From assembly GCA_032209605.1 (NCBI GenBank), contig JASFXZ010000075.1:558001-622000 (forward strand): a stretch of DNA of 64,000 nucleotides. Direction: 5' to 3'. The stretch is from Mactromeris polynyma. Taxonomy: Eukaryota; Mollusca; Bivalvia; Venerida; Mactridae. This document shows, piece by piece, positions 35,858 to 46,479 of the stretch. The number at the start of each line of letters is the position of its first letter. Position 1 is the first letter of the stretch. The notes below the pieces were generated by a model. That model saw nothing but the letters and a program-made list of their open reading frames with translations. It had not been told where the DNA came from and did not search any database. Position numbers and translations under genes: made by a program.

Positions 35858-36620
35858 CTAAGTTTCTAGCACCGACCTAGCAGCTTGCATGTACATGTAA
35901 GGATTTTCACCAAAAATGTGTGCATCTTTAAGCAGATCATAGCAATCTTGGACCACATTTGTTGCTTTGTCTACTAGGGCTGTCCATTCCTTGTCATAAT
36001 ATTCGCCAGTAAGAACAGGAACATTTAACTCCGGGCAACCCTGTGAAACATAAACTGCAAGGACTATGGTTATAAATTCTCGAATGACCTTGATGGCGTC
36101 TGCTTTCTTCAATAAAGGAAAATCTGCCGGAGGCTCCAAGAACAAGTAACACCGTGCAACAGAAAGAAGTTGTGTCTGGTGCTTGCCAAAGCGTAGACTA
36201 GAACAATCCAGTACACAGTTTGACATATGCACCGAACTGGGTCCAGATAACCATCTTCATAAAACAGCTCGGAATCAAATTGCAAAGACAGCACGAGATC
36301 GGTCAGTAGGTCAGCATAGTCAGCGGTCAAATAAGCAACAGCTAATTGGACCGGTCCTACTTTCAGAGCTTTCCATTTTTCGTCTTTGATGCTTTCAAAC
36401 ATTTGACACTGTAACTTTGTATTAGTTCGCAACGTTGCTAACACGTCCGTTATTTTCAGGTCCCCATGGCCAACCCTCACAAAATCGCATTCCCCACGAG
36501 TAGTGTTGTTAGATCGGTACGAATGGAATGTATACGCCAGTCCTTCAAGTACAGTTCTCTCACTTTTAACAGAGTAACCTTATCCGAGATGAATGGTTCC
36601 GTGTAAGGCGGAGCTACCAT
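35858..36620 (-). pseudogene. Frameshifted gene, questin-oxidase-like (tentative)
   Basis: Three consecutive minus-strand frames read as one protein. The first is MVAPPYTEPF...LYLKDWRIHS (from the ATG at 36620). The second is TTRGECDFVRVGHGDL, then VGPVQLAVAYLTADY, YWIVLVYALAS and FFLLHGVTCSW. The third is KKADAIKVIREFITIVLAVY, QGCPELNVP, KEWTALVDKA and AARSVLET to the TAG at 35858-35860. Frame changes near 36500 and near 36120 cannot be explained by GT-AG introns, so this is a pseudogene or contains sequence errors. The FF(L)(M)H...T block followed by an alanine/valine-rich helix, YVsQGxPEL and a later W..LV..A resembles questin-oxidase-like (DUF4243) proteins. That identification is from memory of the family pattern and is tentative. 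It lies head to head with the TRIM-like relic. Confidence 0.5.
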
Positions 36621-39397
36621 GTCCTTCTTATACACTTGATGGTGGATCAGAAGCTCTGTTCGATCATGAGTTTACACAATACAAAGCTCTTGATTCAAGA
36701 CGAGAAGCCACCGACGTCTGTAAAAACTGCAAACAGTTACTATGTAACAATTGCGGGATATATCACGTCCGAAATTTGACAACACTCACATTAGTTAGCA
36801 TCGCATCATTGCTGGAGTCGAAACAATCCTATATACAAGAAGTCCAGTTCCAGATGTTGCTAAATGCTAGTACCATCCAGACCGTGATATCGAGATGTAT
36901 TGTGGTATTCATGACATGGTTTATTGTTATTGCTGTATTGCCAAGGAACACAGGTATCATTATTCTCATTACGAATTTTTGATAACGATGGAGATGATAA
37001 ATTTGTTTAAAATTTAAATTACACGTCACGTTCATGTTAGCAGTTAGAATTCAAATATGCTTTATCAATGTTGATCTATCCTTATATTGCATCATGGGTT
37101 TAAATATAAGCATGAACATTTGTATTCATTTCTTAAATAAAAAAATGTTTATTATCAATTACGATTATAAATTACAATTTGAATCATTTGCCTTTTATAC
37201 AGTGCCCAGATATTCTGTATTCGATTGTAAATTAAATATGACGGTAAAGAATTTGTGAAAAATGTTAATTTTTAATTATTGAATACGGAATAATATATCT
37301 CACTGTCTGATATACATTAGACGCTATTAGCTGTATTCAAACATCCGATACTGAATTATACGAATGTGATAAACGTTAGAGTGAGCTCGGATAATGTAAG
37401 GTGTTGTATTAACGACATGTGTCAGCTTCCCGATGGATCATTTCTGCTGATTGACTATAATAACAATTAACTGAAGAGACTTGATGATCAGCTCAATGTG
37501 AAGGATTTCATGAAATTGGAAGCTGGACCAATGGGACTTTGTTCTGTGTCACCCAAAGAGGTAGCAGTACGACTGTACAGGAACACAATACACTTTATAT
37601 ATATTGGTAAAGCGCTCACTGGCCGTCAACGACAAGTCTCTATAAACAATTTCAACAGTGCTGTTTATGGAATGGTGTGATGTAAAAATCAGTTGTGGAT
37701 ACCTGGTGTTGGAGCTGTATATGTTTACTCTCTTACTGGAACTCTAGTGAAAAGAATAAAAAACTGATTCTCAATGTCGGATAATTTTCCCACATGCAAT
37801 GCTTGCCATCTTGCTGTAAATAATGATGAAACCGAAGTCTATGTTGCAGCATGGCAGGATAGGGAGGTTGTATGTTGCAGCATGGCAGGATAGGGAGGTT
37901 GTATGTTGCAGCATGGCAGGATAGGGTGGTTGTATGTTGCAGCATGGCAGGATAGGGTGGTTGTATGTTGCAGCATGGCAGGATAGGGTGGTTGTATGTT
38001 GCAGCATGGCAGGATAGGGAGGTTGTATGTTGCAGCATGGCAGGATAGGGTGGTTGTATGTTGCAGCATGGCAGGATAGGGAGGTTGTATGTTGCAGCAT
38101 GGCAGGATAGGGAGGTTGTATGTTGCAGCATGGCAGGATAGGGAGGTTGTATGTTGCAGCATGGCAGGATAGGGTGGTTGTATGTTGCAGCATGGCAGGA
38201 TAGGGTGGTTGTATGTTGCAGCATGGCAGGATAGGGAGGTTGTATGTTGCAGCATGGCAGGATAGGGAGGTTGTATGTTGCAGCATGGCAGGATAGGGTG
38301 GTTGTATGTTGCAGCATGGCAGGATAAGGTGGTTGTATGTTGCAGCATGGCAGGATAGGGAGGTTGTATGTTGCAGCATGGCAGGATAGGGAGGTTGTAT
38401 GTTGCAGCATGGCAGGATAGGGTGGTTGTATGTTGCAGCATGGCAGGATAGGGAGGTTGTATGTTGCAGCATGGCAGGATAGGGTGGTTGTATGTTGCAG
38501 CATGGCAGGATAGGGAGGTTGTATGTTGCAGCATGGCAGGATAGGGAGGTTGTATGTTGCAGCATGGCAGGATAGGGAGGTTGTATGTTGCAGCATGGCA
38601 GGATAGGGAGGTTGTATGTTGCAGCATGGCAGGATAGGGAGGTTGTATGTTGCAGCATGGCAGGATAGGGAGGTTGTATGTTGCAGCATGGCAGGATAGG
38701 GTGGTTGTATGTTGCAGCATGGCAGGATAGGGAGGTTGTATGTTGCAGCATGGCAGGATAGGGAGGTTGTATGTTGCAGCATGGCAGGATAGGGAGGTTG
38801 TATGTTGCAGCATGGCAGGATAGGGAGGTTGTATGTTGCAGCATGGCAGGATAGGGTGGTTGTATGTTGCAGCATGGCAGGATAGGGTGGTTGTATGTTG
38901 CAGCATGGCAGGATAGGGTGGTTGTATGTTGCAGCATGGCAGGATAGGGTGGTTGTATGTTGCAGCATGGCAGGATAGGGTGGTTGTATGTTGCAGCATG
39001 GCAGGATAGGGAGGTTGTATGTTGCAGCATGGCAGGATAGGGTGGTTGTATGTTGCAGCATGGCAGGATAGGGTGGTTGTATGTTGCAGCATGGCAGGAT
39101 AGGGAGGTTGTATTCAACACTATTGGTGATGTTATGAAGAAGTTGCCAGACAATACACGAATGAGAGGAACACGTTGTGTATGTATCACAGAGTACGATA
39201 TTGCACTTGTAGCAGGCGTCTGGTCTAGGAATATAGTTATGTTTGATAGAGCTGGCAACAGCCTGTGTGAACTTGTTCTTAGTAAATACATGTTATCTTA
39301 TCCGCGGTCATTTTGTTACCACAGAAAAAGATGTCGATTGTTAGTTGGTTATTCATCAGATATGGCACAAAATACTTGTATCAATGCCTCTTGGTGA
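36593..39397 (+). pseudogene. TRIM-like (B-box / beta-propeller) gene relic
   Basis: The parts appear in order. B-box 1 spans 36593-36870 (CKNCKQLLCNNCGIYH; its first Cys pair is degraded). B-box 2 is in another frame at 36871-36953 (YHPDRDIEMYCGIHDMVYC with KEH), ending at a GT donor. After about 370 bp of AT-rich sequence and a possible AG near 37326 comes a propeller-type region (QLPDGSFLLIDYNN, GLCSVSPKEVAV, QLWIPGVGAVYVYS, ETEVYVAAWQDREVV). It resumes after the 31-bp array with FNTIGDVMKKLPDN, WSRNIVMFDRAGN and CRLLVGYSSD. Breaks are a frameshift between the B-boxes, in-frame TAA near 37462 and TGA at 37678 and 37765, and a net +1 shift through the array. The coiled coil normally found between B-box and propeller is not visible. 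The RING domain would lie upstream and was not found. Confidence 0.75.
37840..39110. repeat. 31-bp minisatellite, 41 copies, derived from coding sequence
   Basis: The unit TATGTTGCAGCATGGCAGGA with TAGGGAGGTTG following repeats with an exact 31-bp period from 37840 to the last copy starting at 39080. That is 40 steps and 1240 bp. Variation is almost only GGGAGG versus GGGTGG, with one AAGGTGG near 38325. The flanking sequence shows the source: one unit encodes YVAAWQDREVV in the TRIM-like relic, and the reading continues with the same residues on both sides. On the minus strand all three frames are open (CCNIQPPYPAMLQHTT), giving spurious frames over 400 codons long. 1240 is not a multiple of three, so the array shifts the host frame. 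Confidence 0.95.
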
Positions 39398-40095
39398 CTG
39401 CTGCCTAATTTATGGATTGTGATGTTACAATGCAGGAATAAAACAGATGAGATCGCCGGCTATACATCCAATAATGTTATATCAAGGTGAACTATGATAG
39501 AGAAAATTCTCAAAATTTGATTACGCATACACTTCAGTCACATATAATTTACATATTATATTTTCTCATAGATCTCCTATTTTAATGGATGATATTTATG
39601 TATGTAGATTAGACTTGAGAATGTCTGTTTGTGATATATATTACCATTACTCGGTGGAATGTTTAATCGCAGTCACAGGAAGTAACTATGTTTATCGTTC
39701 TCGAAACGATTTGTATAGATATGGGATGAAAAATATGTTCATTTATTCATTAGTTTGTACAAGGAATGGATATTTGTTTGGTAAAAAGTAATACACTATC
39801 AGAAACATAGACAACAAGCATGTTTTCATAAGTAATTTTCATGCATGTAAGAACTCCATAAGAACCAAAATGCTCCGTCAAGCACAGTCAGTGATAGCTG
39901 TATATATTTTAGTTTTACACCTATTTTCAACTGTAGTTCAGTTATCTACGGCGGCAATATCGCTTAATCAGTGTTCAGTATTTAAGATTACATGTATGCC
40001 TAATTAATAACGTAATGCAATTTCAGGTGACCTCTACATTCTGATGTATAAATTAAGTTACTGAGAGCAAAAAAAGAGAAAGAGAATATGTAGCT
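39398..40095. other. Downstream flank with no recognised gene
   Basis: No further exon of the TRIM-like relic or other gene could be supported. The short plus-strand frame at 39585-39791 has no recognisable similarity. Confidence 0.4.
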
Positions 40096-40099
40096 ACAG

Positions 40100-40545
40100 G
40101 AAACGAAACATACACAAGACAGTGCCTCCCCACGCAGACCCCCGGGAAAACAACGATCCACAAAACGCAAGGCACTTAAGCAGGTTAAAGGGTACATATG
40201 TTAAGGAATAGAGGCACAGGGAATGGCCTGGCAGACCATAAGGAATAACTAGGAGAATCAAAGCGGACAATGAAGGAGGGGGGGGGGGCACTAATGGGAA
40301 AGATCACAGGACAAGCCAAGTCGGCAGCAATAGGCCGAAACCGGGCGGGAAACAATCCGAACACCATATAAAGTGACAGAATTGCACAGGGGAAAGGGAA
40401 ATATGAAACACTGTCTGTACAAATACTGGGGGTTTAAATCGATTTAACAGCTAGCTAACCCCACACTTGATCGCTATATGGTCATTGATTTTCAACATAA
40501 TTTTATATACTTAAATTGACTAAGTAGGCAGTAACTAATCATGAA
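40100..40545 (+). repeat. Dispersed repeat family R1, copy 4
   Basis: It carries the most complete set of R1 blocks seen in this window: CAAGACAGTGCCTCCCC, GGAATGGCCTGGCAGACCAT, CACAGGACAAGCCAAG and CACACTTGATCGCTATATGG. Its right part overlaps the left arm of the foldback structure at 40300-40955, so the family's full-length form may itself be a long inverted repeat. Confidence 0.6.
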
Positions 40546-40955
40546 AAGCAACCAACCACCACGTACATAACAACAGACATACAGCACGAAGGAACAAGCA
40601 GCCTTATACAGACCTTGCTCCCTGTAACTAACAAGTTCAGTATAAGGTTGCTTGTTCCTTCGTACTGGATTATTCTCAATGTATATGTTATTGTATATAT
40701 AATGGTTGTCTTTGTGATTAGTTACTACCTACTAAGTATCTGTTAAGTCGATTTAGACTTTCAGTATTTTTACTGACAGTTCCATGACTGTAAATCGCTG
40801 CATGGAATATTTTGTCGTTTTATGTTTTAGATGTATGTTAAGTTTCCCTTTCCCCATGCGCAGTTCTTTCGCTTGATATGTATTCATGTTATTCCCCCCT
40901 TTCGGCCTATTATTGCTGACTTACTTGACTTGTTCCGTGGTTTATTCCGAGTATC
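40300..40955. mobile_element. Long imperfect inverted repeat (foldback element)
   Basis: The left arm (about 40300-40608) matches the right arm (about 40638-40955) in reverse complement, with a spacer near 30 bp. Paired landmarks are CACGAAGGAACAAGCAGCC with TGCTTGTTCCTTCGTA next to the loop, AGTAGGCAGTAACTAATCA with TGATTAGTTACTACCTACT, ATCGATTTAACAG with CTGTTAAGTCGAT, GGGGAAAGGGAAA with TTTCCCTTTCCCC, and CAATAGGCCGAAA with TTTCGGCCTATTATTG. Mismatches and small gaps show that it is not very recent. Confidence 0.75.
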
Positions 40956-41098
40956 CGTGCACTCGTGACATGACAGTACTACATATAGTTCCGCCACACT
41001 GTGATACCACGCCGTGCACTCGTGACATGACAGTACTACATATAGTTCCGCCACACTGTGATACCACGCCGTGCACTCGTGACATGACAGTACTACAT
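40955..41098. repeat. 57-bp tandem repeat, 2.5 copies
   Basis: The unit beginning CCGTGCACTCGTGACATGAC, followed by TTCCGCCACACTGTGATACC, starts at 40955, 41012 and 41069 (period 57). Copies are identical where complete. The length is a multiple of three and gives an open frame, but I see no sign of a gene. Confidence 0.9.
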
Positions 41099-41099
41099 C

Positions 41100-41589
41100 G
41101 AGTCTCATTTATCTGACACTGGATAAACCTGTTCTTGCGTTACCGGACATAGGCATGTAAGCGACTAATACCATTTTGACGGTCTTTGAAAGTTAATGTA
41201 TTGAGATCTATACGGATGTTTAATAGTCACCAAGATAAAATAAGTACAAATGTATTTGGTATTTCGACATTACAGTCACTGAATTCTTTTCGGAAGTATT
41301 TTCATCGGGAAAGGATGTTAGTGTAACTGCGTGTCGACCGTATCAGCCGAAATGTCATCTTGAGTTTTATAAGTATCAGATATAACACTTACATCGTACT
41401 GCATAGAGAGTTCAAACATTTTGGTAATATCAGCGTCAACTCTATGGATGTAAAATGGTCACCGGAGTCCGGATTGCGCCACAGAAGCGTCAGATCTTTG
41501 ACAACCGCTGGCTCACATTAAGTGTCAGGCGTGAAGAATATGAAATCAAACGATGCTTCATAGGATACTAAACACATAGAAGTCGACTC
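41100..41589. other. Spacer with no recognised gene
   Basis: Nothing could be supported here. Confidence 0.4.
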
Positions 41590-41672
41590 CATGGTGGTTA
41601 CGGTCGCTGACTTCATAGTGCTTGCCACTCGGCGTTGCGGGTTCGAACCCACCTGTGTAAACTTGTGTTGGA
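41590..41672 (+). repeat. tRNA-like SINE head
   Basis: An A-box-like ATGGTGGTTACGGTCGCTGA precedes a strong B box, GCGGGTTCGAACCCACC. The sequence downstream (GGAGGAAGCTATCCAACTGG) resembles SINE bodies. A functional cloverleaf was not recognised. Confidence 0.45.
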
Positions 41673-43139
41673 GGAAGCTATCCAACTGGCGTATGCATAA
41701 TTAGTTATTCTACACAGATGCCTTTCTGTGTCCAAAGTAATACTAGAAAGGGCACCTGGAGTATTCATATTAGCTTCTGAAAGGTTCACTACATGACCCG
41801 GACGCTCTGATTATTAACAACTTATCTGGTATGTCAACATTATTTTTGTTTGAATGATAATGTGCTCACTGCTGTTGTTTGTTGTTTTTTCTCTGTAGTT
41901 GAATTATTTTTGTTTTACGTTAAATACTGCATGTTGTAATGAAACTGTTGTATGGTGTTTTAATTAGCATTGTTTGAATGTTTTGTATTGTATAAACATT
42001 GTATATATCAATTACTCGTATAATTGTGGTGTTTATGATGTTTGATAGATGGCCCCGATAGAGATAAGCCTTATAAACTAAGCGAGCGTCCATCGTTTAA
42101 TAAATGTATTATAAGTATTATTATTGAAACCCCTATTACAAAAAATTAAATAAAATGTCGTGAACAAGTTTGCTATATCACTCTCGAGTAAATGTATTTT
42201 TTCCACGTGTATTCGAGTTACTCAATGCATATTACATACGAGATTTTTAGCATAAAGTCAACATATAAGTAAATTATTACGTGGTATTTGGTATCTATAA
42301 GCAACACATACACGTTATATACATGTATAAAATGTTCAAAGTTTTCACAACACACATCCAAATACATTTATAGTTAGTTCCTCCACAAGCTGTAACAGAA
42401 TTATTACAAATAATTTTGAAAGAATCTGGTTGTGAGATGCGCTGACAGCGATGTTTTAATCAAATATAAGTCAGTGGCATTTAATGATGTTGTTTTATAA
42501 ATGCCCAAATTAATGACAACACTTGAAACCTCTACCTCTAAATACTCCTTTGGGACAAACGTCTTGTTCCGTTCTATATAACAGTCATAACAGTCATAAC
42601 ATTTGTAACATTCATATACTATTCATACATTGGTCACTATACGCTGTCCAATCTCTGTTATCTGGCATCCCTTGTATTTTGCTTGTCGCCCACTTTAACA
42701 TTTCTGGTGTTAGGTATGTCTACACGACAGAACGGCATCATCAATTGGAATACAGTTTCTGACATTCGTTGAAATTTCGAGTGTACAACATCTCACGCTG
42801 GACGCGACCTTGAATGTCGTGACCTTGTACTCCGATGTGAACCAACTGATACCATCGAGTAACTTCACACTCTGTTGTAGTTACATTGTAGTTACCTTTG
42901 TTTTGAATAAACGATAATTGCACTGTAACGATGTTATATTTCCCTTATTTGTTCATCATCGAAATTTTATGTAACGTATATAATAGCAACAGGAATTCTG
43001 CGACTAAAGTCACTTGGCATCAGGACAATATCTGAACTATGAACAAATACAGTACCAGTACTAGATGTTTTAGTAACTCGGGTAACTTTATATATTGTGT
43101 AAAGCAACATCGTACGAAAACAATAACACTTGCGTGTAT
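41673..43139. other. Intergenic DNA; possible LINE 3' end
   Basis: At 42050-42135 the stretch GATGGCCCCGATAGAGATAA, with AATAAATG and a short ATTATT tail, looks like a non-LTR element 3' end, but no coding part was found. The rest holds nothing I can support. Confidence 0.3.
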
Positions 43140-43159
43140 ATATAACTTGAACTATCAGG

Positions 43160-43215
43160 GGGTCTTCGTGTGGTCGAGGGGTAGAGCGTTAGACTCTAGA
43201 TCCGGAATACCGTTT
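43160..43215 (+). repeat. Weak tRNA-like A box
   Basis: CGTGTGGTCGAGGGGTAGAG with CGTTAGACTCTAGA resembles the 5' half of a tRNA (an A box and an anticodon arm), but no B box follows at the right place. It is probably a truncated SINE or tRNA fragment. Confidence 0.3.
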
Positions 43216-43560
43216 TGAACTAGCTTGATGCGGAAACACGTATATATCGGTACCGTTGACGATATCCCAGTAGAGTGTGCATAATAAACTGTTCAATATG
43301 TATCGTCTAACTCGGACAATATCTACTAATAAACGAGATTGCACCATTTGTCTCCCTTGAACCGTCGGTTGACAAACAATAACATTGTTGTTGCTCGAAG
43401 AGAACACATTATATAAGTGGTATAATTAAGAAATTACAACAACGATGATTAAATAGAAACGAATAAAACGTACATATATCTGGTACAATACTGAATGAAA
43501 CGTGATGTAAGCATTTGCTATCTAGTATGAAATTTAACAACCAGATATTAAATAGTATGT

Positions 43561-43776
43561 ATGCTACGAAAAAATATGTTACAATATTTGTGTGTGCCAT
43601 TTTACGCCATGGATAATCTGCCGCGTTCTACAGAGTTAAGCCCAATTGAACACATGTTGGGCATGCTTCAGAGTGCAGTATTTGACCTGTCGGTCAAACC
43701 GATTACCGTCGCAGAACTTAGGGTTAAAACTTGGCGCAATATATTCGAATCTCACAGAATTTCATCCGCATGCTAA
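43561..43776 (+). pseudogene. Tc1-like transposase C-terminal fragment
   Basis: The frame contains STELSPIEHMLGMLQSAV and ITVAELRVKTWRNIFES. This corresponds to the SPDLNPIEHxW...L.ELR....W block at the end of Tc1-type transposases; the Glu of SPIE would be the third catalytic residue. The rest of the protein and the inverted ends are not visible, and several conserved positions are changed. It is a short dead fragment, on the opposite strand from the Tc1 relic at 44.0-45.0 kb. Confidence 0.55.
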
Positions 43777-43948
43777 ATTGAAGTATGCCGAAGATTAGTG
43801 ATACACGGATTGCGTAATAATGTTTATGAAATTAGAAATTAAAAATGCAATGTTAAAAGTATTTTAAATTAATTTTCATTCACATAAAGCAGAATGATAT
43901 CAATGATATGAAAATGTGGACCTTATCAAAGTTTGAGTAGTAATTACA

Positions 43949-44047
43949 TATACACTCAACAAAATTCCTAATCGTGGAAATAATACAATATAATCGTGGA
44001 AATAATACAATATAAACTGACCGATTAGGAATTTTGTTGAGTGTATA
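43949..44047. repeat. Perfect 26-bp palindrome arms sharing a Tc1-type end
   Basis: Arms at 43949-43974 (TATACACTCAACAAAATTCC with TAATCG) and 44022-44047 are exact reverse complements. The 47-bp spacer contains the 22-bp block starting ATCGTGGAAATAATAC, repeated with the edge of the left arm. The outer sequence TATACACTCAACAAAAT resembles the terminal repeat of the adjoining Tc1-like element, and the right arm runs into it. Confidence 0.85.
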
Positions 44048-44962
44048 CTAAACAAAATAAGAAACTTCCGCTAAGTTTGCTTGAACATAGCTGGATGAAA
44101 ACAAATCGGGGGAATCATTGGTTTATATGCATTTAAAGAGTGTTCCATGATGCATCGTAAGCTGCAAACATGATCGTCAAAGGTTAACAGAAAATGGGGG
44201 ACATTTTGACCTAGTGAGGAAGGGGCTAAAAACAAAAATAACACTTAATAACGGGTATGACCACCTCTTGAGTTGACCACTGCAGTGCATCGCCGGCGCA
44301 TATATTTGACTAAGGTGTTGATTTCTGCCTGTGGAATATGCATTCCTGAATGAGCGCTTGACGAAATTCGTTGACGTTAGCAGGTAGGTGCGGACGACGC
44401 CTCACTCGCCTGTCAAGAATATCCCAGACGTGCTCGATTGGGTTGAGATCAGGACTTTTAGCGGGCCAGTCATCTATGAAATCAATGAAATATGTTTTAA
44501 GTAAATTTACAGTGTCTCTAGCTGTATGAGATGTGGCATTATCATGCTGAAAAATCGAGATGTTGGCGTTGTTATTGAGCAGAGGAATGACGTGATGAGC
44601 GTTCATTTCTCCTACGGTAGACGCACACACTGCCACCACCACGATGTAAACAAAATCTGAATTCATCCGAAAAATGAACGGTATTCCAGCATCGTCGTGT
44701 CCAACGAGTGTGTACACGTGCCCGATTAAGACAATTTACACAATGAAGTTGCGTTAAAAAGCATGTGACGTAAGGGCGTCGTCCGTGTAAACCGTTCTCT
44801 CGCAGACGATTAGGAACAGTTTGCCCACAACAATGTCATTAAGACAAGTAAAACAAATTGACCGAATACCACACGGGACATGTTGAACAATTCATGTACG
44901 TGCAAATCGAGTTTCACGTTGTTGACGATTAACAGTGCAAATCTTTTTTTGTTCAGTGTATA
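44042..44962 (-). mobile_element. Decayed Tc1-like DNA transposon
   Basis: The ends at 44042-44061 (TGTATACTAAACAAAATAAG) and, inverted, at 44943-44962 (TATACACTGAACAAAAAAAG) are imperfect terminal inverted repeats of the Tc1/mariner type. The transposase lies on the minus strand. GRRPYVTCFL, then WTRRCWNTVHFSDEFRF with the first catalytic Asp, are in one frame (about 44790-44650). FQHDNATSHTA with the second Asp and SPDLNPIEHVWD with the Glu are in another (down to 44310). Frameshifts separate them and the N-terminal DNA-binding part is degraded. The spacing between the second Asp and the Glu is 35 residues, one more than usual for DD34E elements. Confidence 0.8.
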
Positions 44963-45092
44963 TTGTAAATCAAACAATTGTAGAACGTCAGATAATTCTT
45001 AATTACATAACAGACACGTACATGATTATAAGATATTAGTAACAGGCGACAACAGGTGCTCTACAACAACAACATTACAACACAAAGAGCAA

Positions 45093-45163
45093 GAATCCGT
45101 GGATCAGAGGTAACGCGCTGGACTAGTAATCCTGGGATCACAGGTTCGATTCCCCGCTGCACC
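45093..45163 (+). tRNA. tRNA-Thr(AGT)-like pseudogene or SINE head
   Basis: The D arm (TGGATCAGAGGTAACGC), the anticodon loop CTAGTAA (anticodon AGT) with a TGGA/TCCT-type stem, and the T-loop GGTTCGATTCC are in tRNA order. The T stem pairs badly (ACAGG with CCCCG) and the acceptor does not close, so it is not a working tRNA. Confidence 0.45.
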
Positions 45164-45479
45164 TTCTGTATCATGCACAATCCTCCAAAAATCTGAAACG
45201 AACAAGTAAAAAATTGCTGCCTGATGCAGCAAAGGTGGGTGCACGGCGTAAACAAAATGAAATAGAACAACTGCAATTTGAACTAACAGTATGTGTTTAT
45301 TATGCTTTAATGTGTAACTATATATTAATGTATAAAAAGTACATTTGTAGTTTTAGTAGTAGGAATTTATTAAGGAACAGACTAGTTTTTGTATGGACAG
45401 TTAAACAGAAATAGAAATTGATAGTGCGGAAAACTTTCATGATAATGAACATCATGCATGTAAATTAAGACAACATTAT

Positions 45480-46400
45480 ACATCTCAAAATGCAAAACAT
45501 TGATTGAAACATATTAACATAAATCACAATCATTATCACGGTAGAAATAAATAATGAAATACCGACAAATTTACATAATTAGTATTTACTAAAAATTAAA
45601 AAAAAGAACAATAATCACTAAATGATATTGCATATCATGTCAAAATGTGAGAGCACTACAGTTTAATTAAGAACATGTCAGTGGACAAACAGACATCCAG
45701 CATCACACACTGAATTAATCAAGCAATGTGTGAATGTAAAATGAGTTTCGACATTTTGAAAGTTAGAAAAATAGTGTAATTTAATGTAATTGATAGCTAA
45801 AAAGTGACACATGAGAGAACTATAAAATGCTTCCTGAATGAACAAGTGGTAGGAAGTGAAAGCAGACCGTAGTATATGAATGACTATTATAATAAGGCAA
45901 AGAACATAGCTAAGAGAAATAAAACCGTATTTACTTATATCTCAAACATATTTACAGTGGAAAGAAATAATGCAAAAGTGACCAAAATGCAACACAATAA
46001 CTCAATACAAAAACATTAATCACTAAATGATATAGCACCTTGTCAAAATATGATATCACTTCAGTATGTAACAACCGCATGCTAGAATCACACACTGGAT
46101 AAGTTATCAAGCAGTGTGAATGTATAATGAGTATAAACTTTGTGGAGGACTGGATAATGGTGAAATTGTATATGTAAATGAAAACTGTAAATGATACCTG
46201 AATCTACAAAAGTGATAGGAGGTGTACACAGATGGATTTAGCAGACTTAGTATATGAATGACTAGAGAAGTAAACAAAAAGAACATAGCAAAGAGAAATA
46301 TAAACGTATTTACATATATCACATACATATTAACAGTAGAAAGAAATAATGCAATAATGACCAAAAAGCAAAAACGATTACTCAATACAATCAAAGCAAA
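45480..46400. repeat. Tandem repeat of a ~0.4-kb unit, 2-3 diverged copies
   Basis: Landmarks recur at about 380-420 bp: TAATCACTAAATGATA at 45612 and 46017; GAAATAATGCAA at 45964 and 46343; and ATCACACACTG with ATCAAGCA and GTGTGAATGTA at about 45700 and 46090. Copies differ by many substitutions and indels. No coding frame was recognised. Confidence 0.7.
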
Positions 46401-46479
46401 CAAATGGGGTGTGGGACAGTACCACTTGTCTATGTAGCCAAGCTGGCAACTCGTTGCATATAAGTTTCTGTTTTGTAAC

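Noticed and set aside
37733..39291. Minus-strand frames of 417-506 codons with CCNIQPPYPA repeats
   Set aside because: They exist only because the 31-bp array lacks stops on that strand. The flanking coding evidence is on the plus strand.
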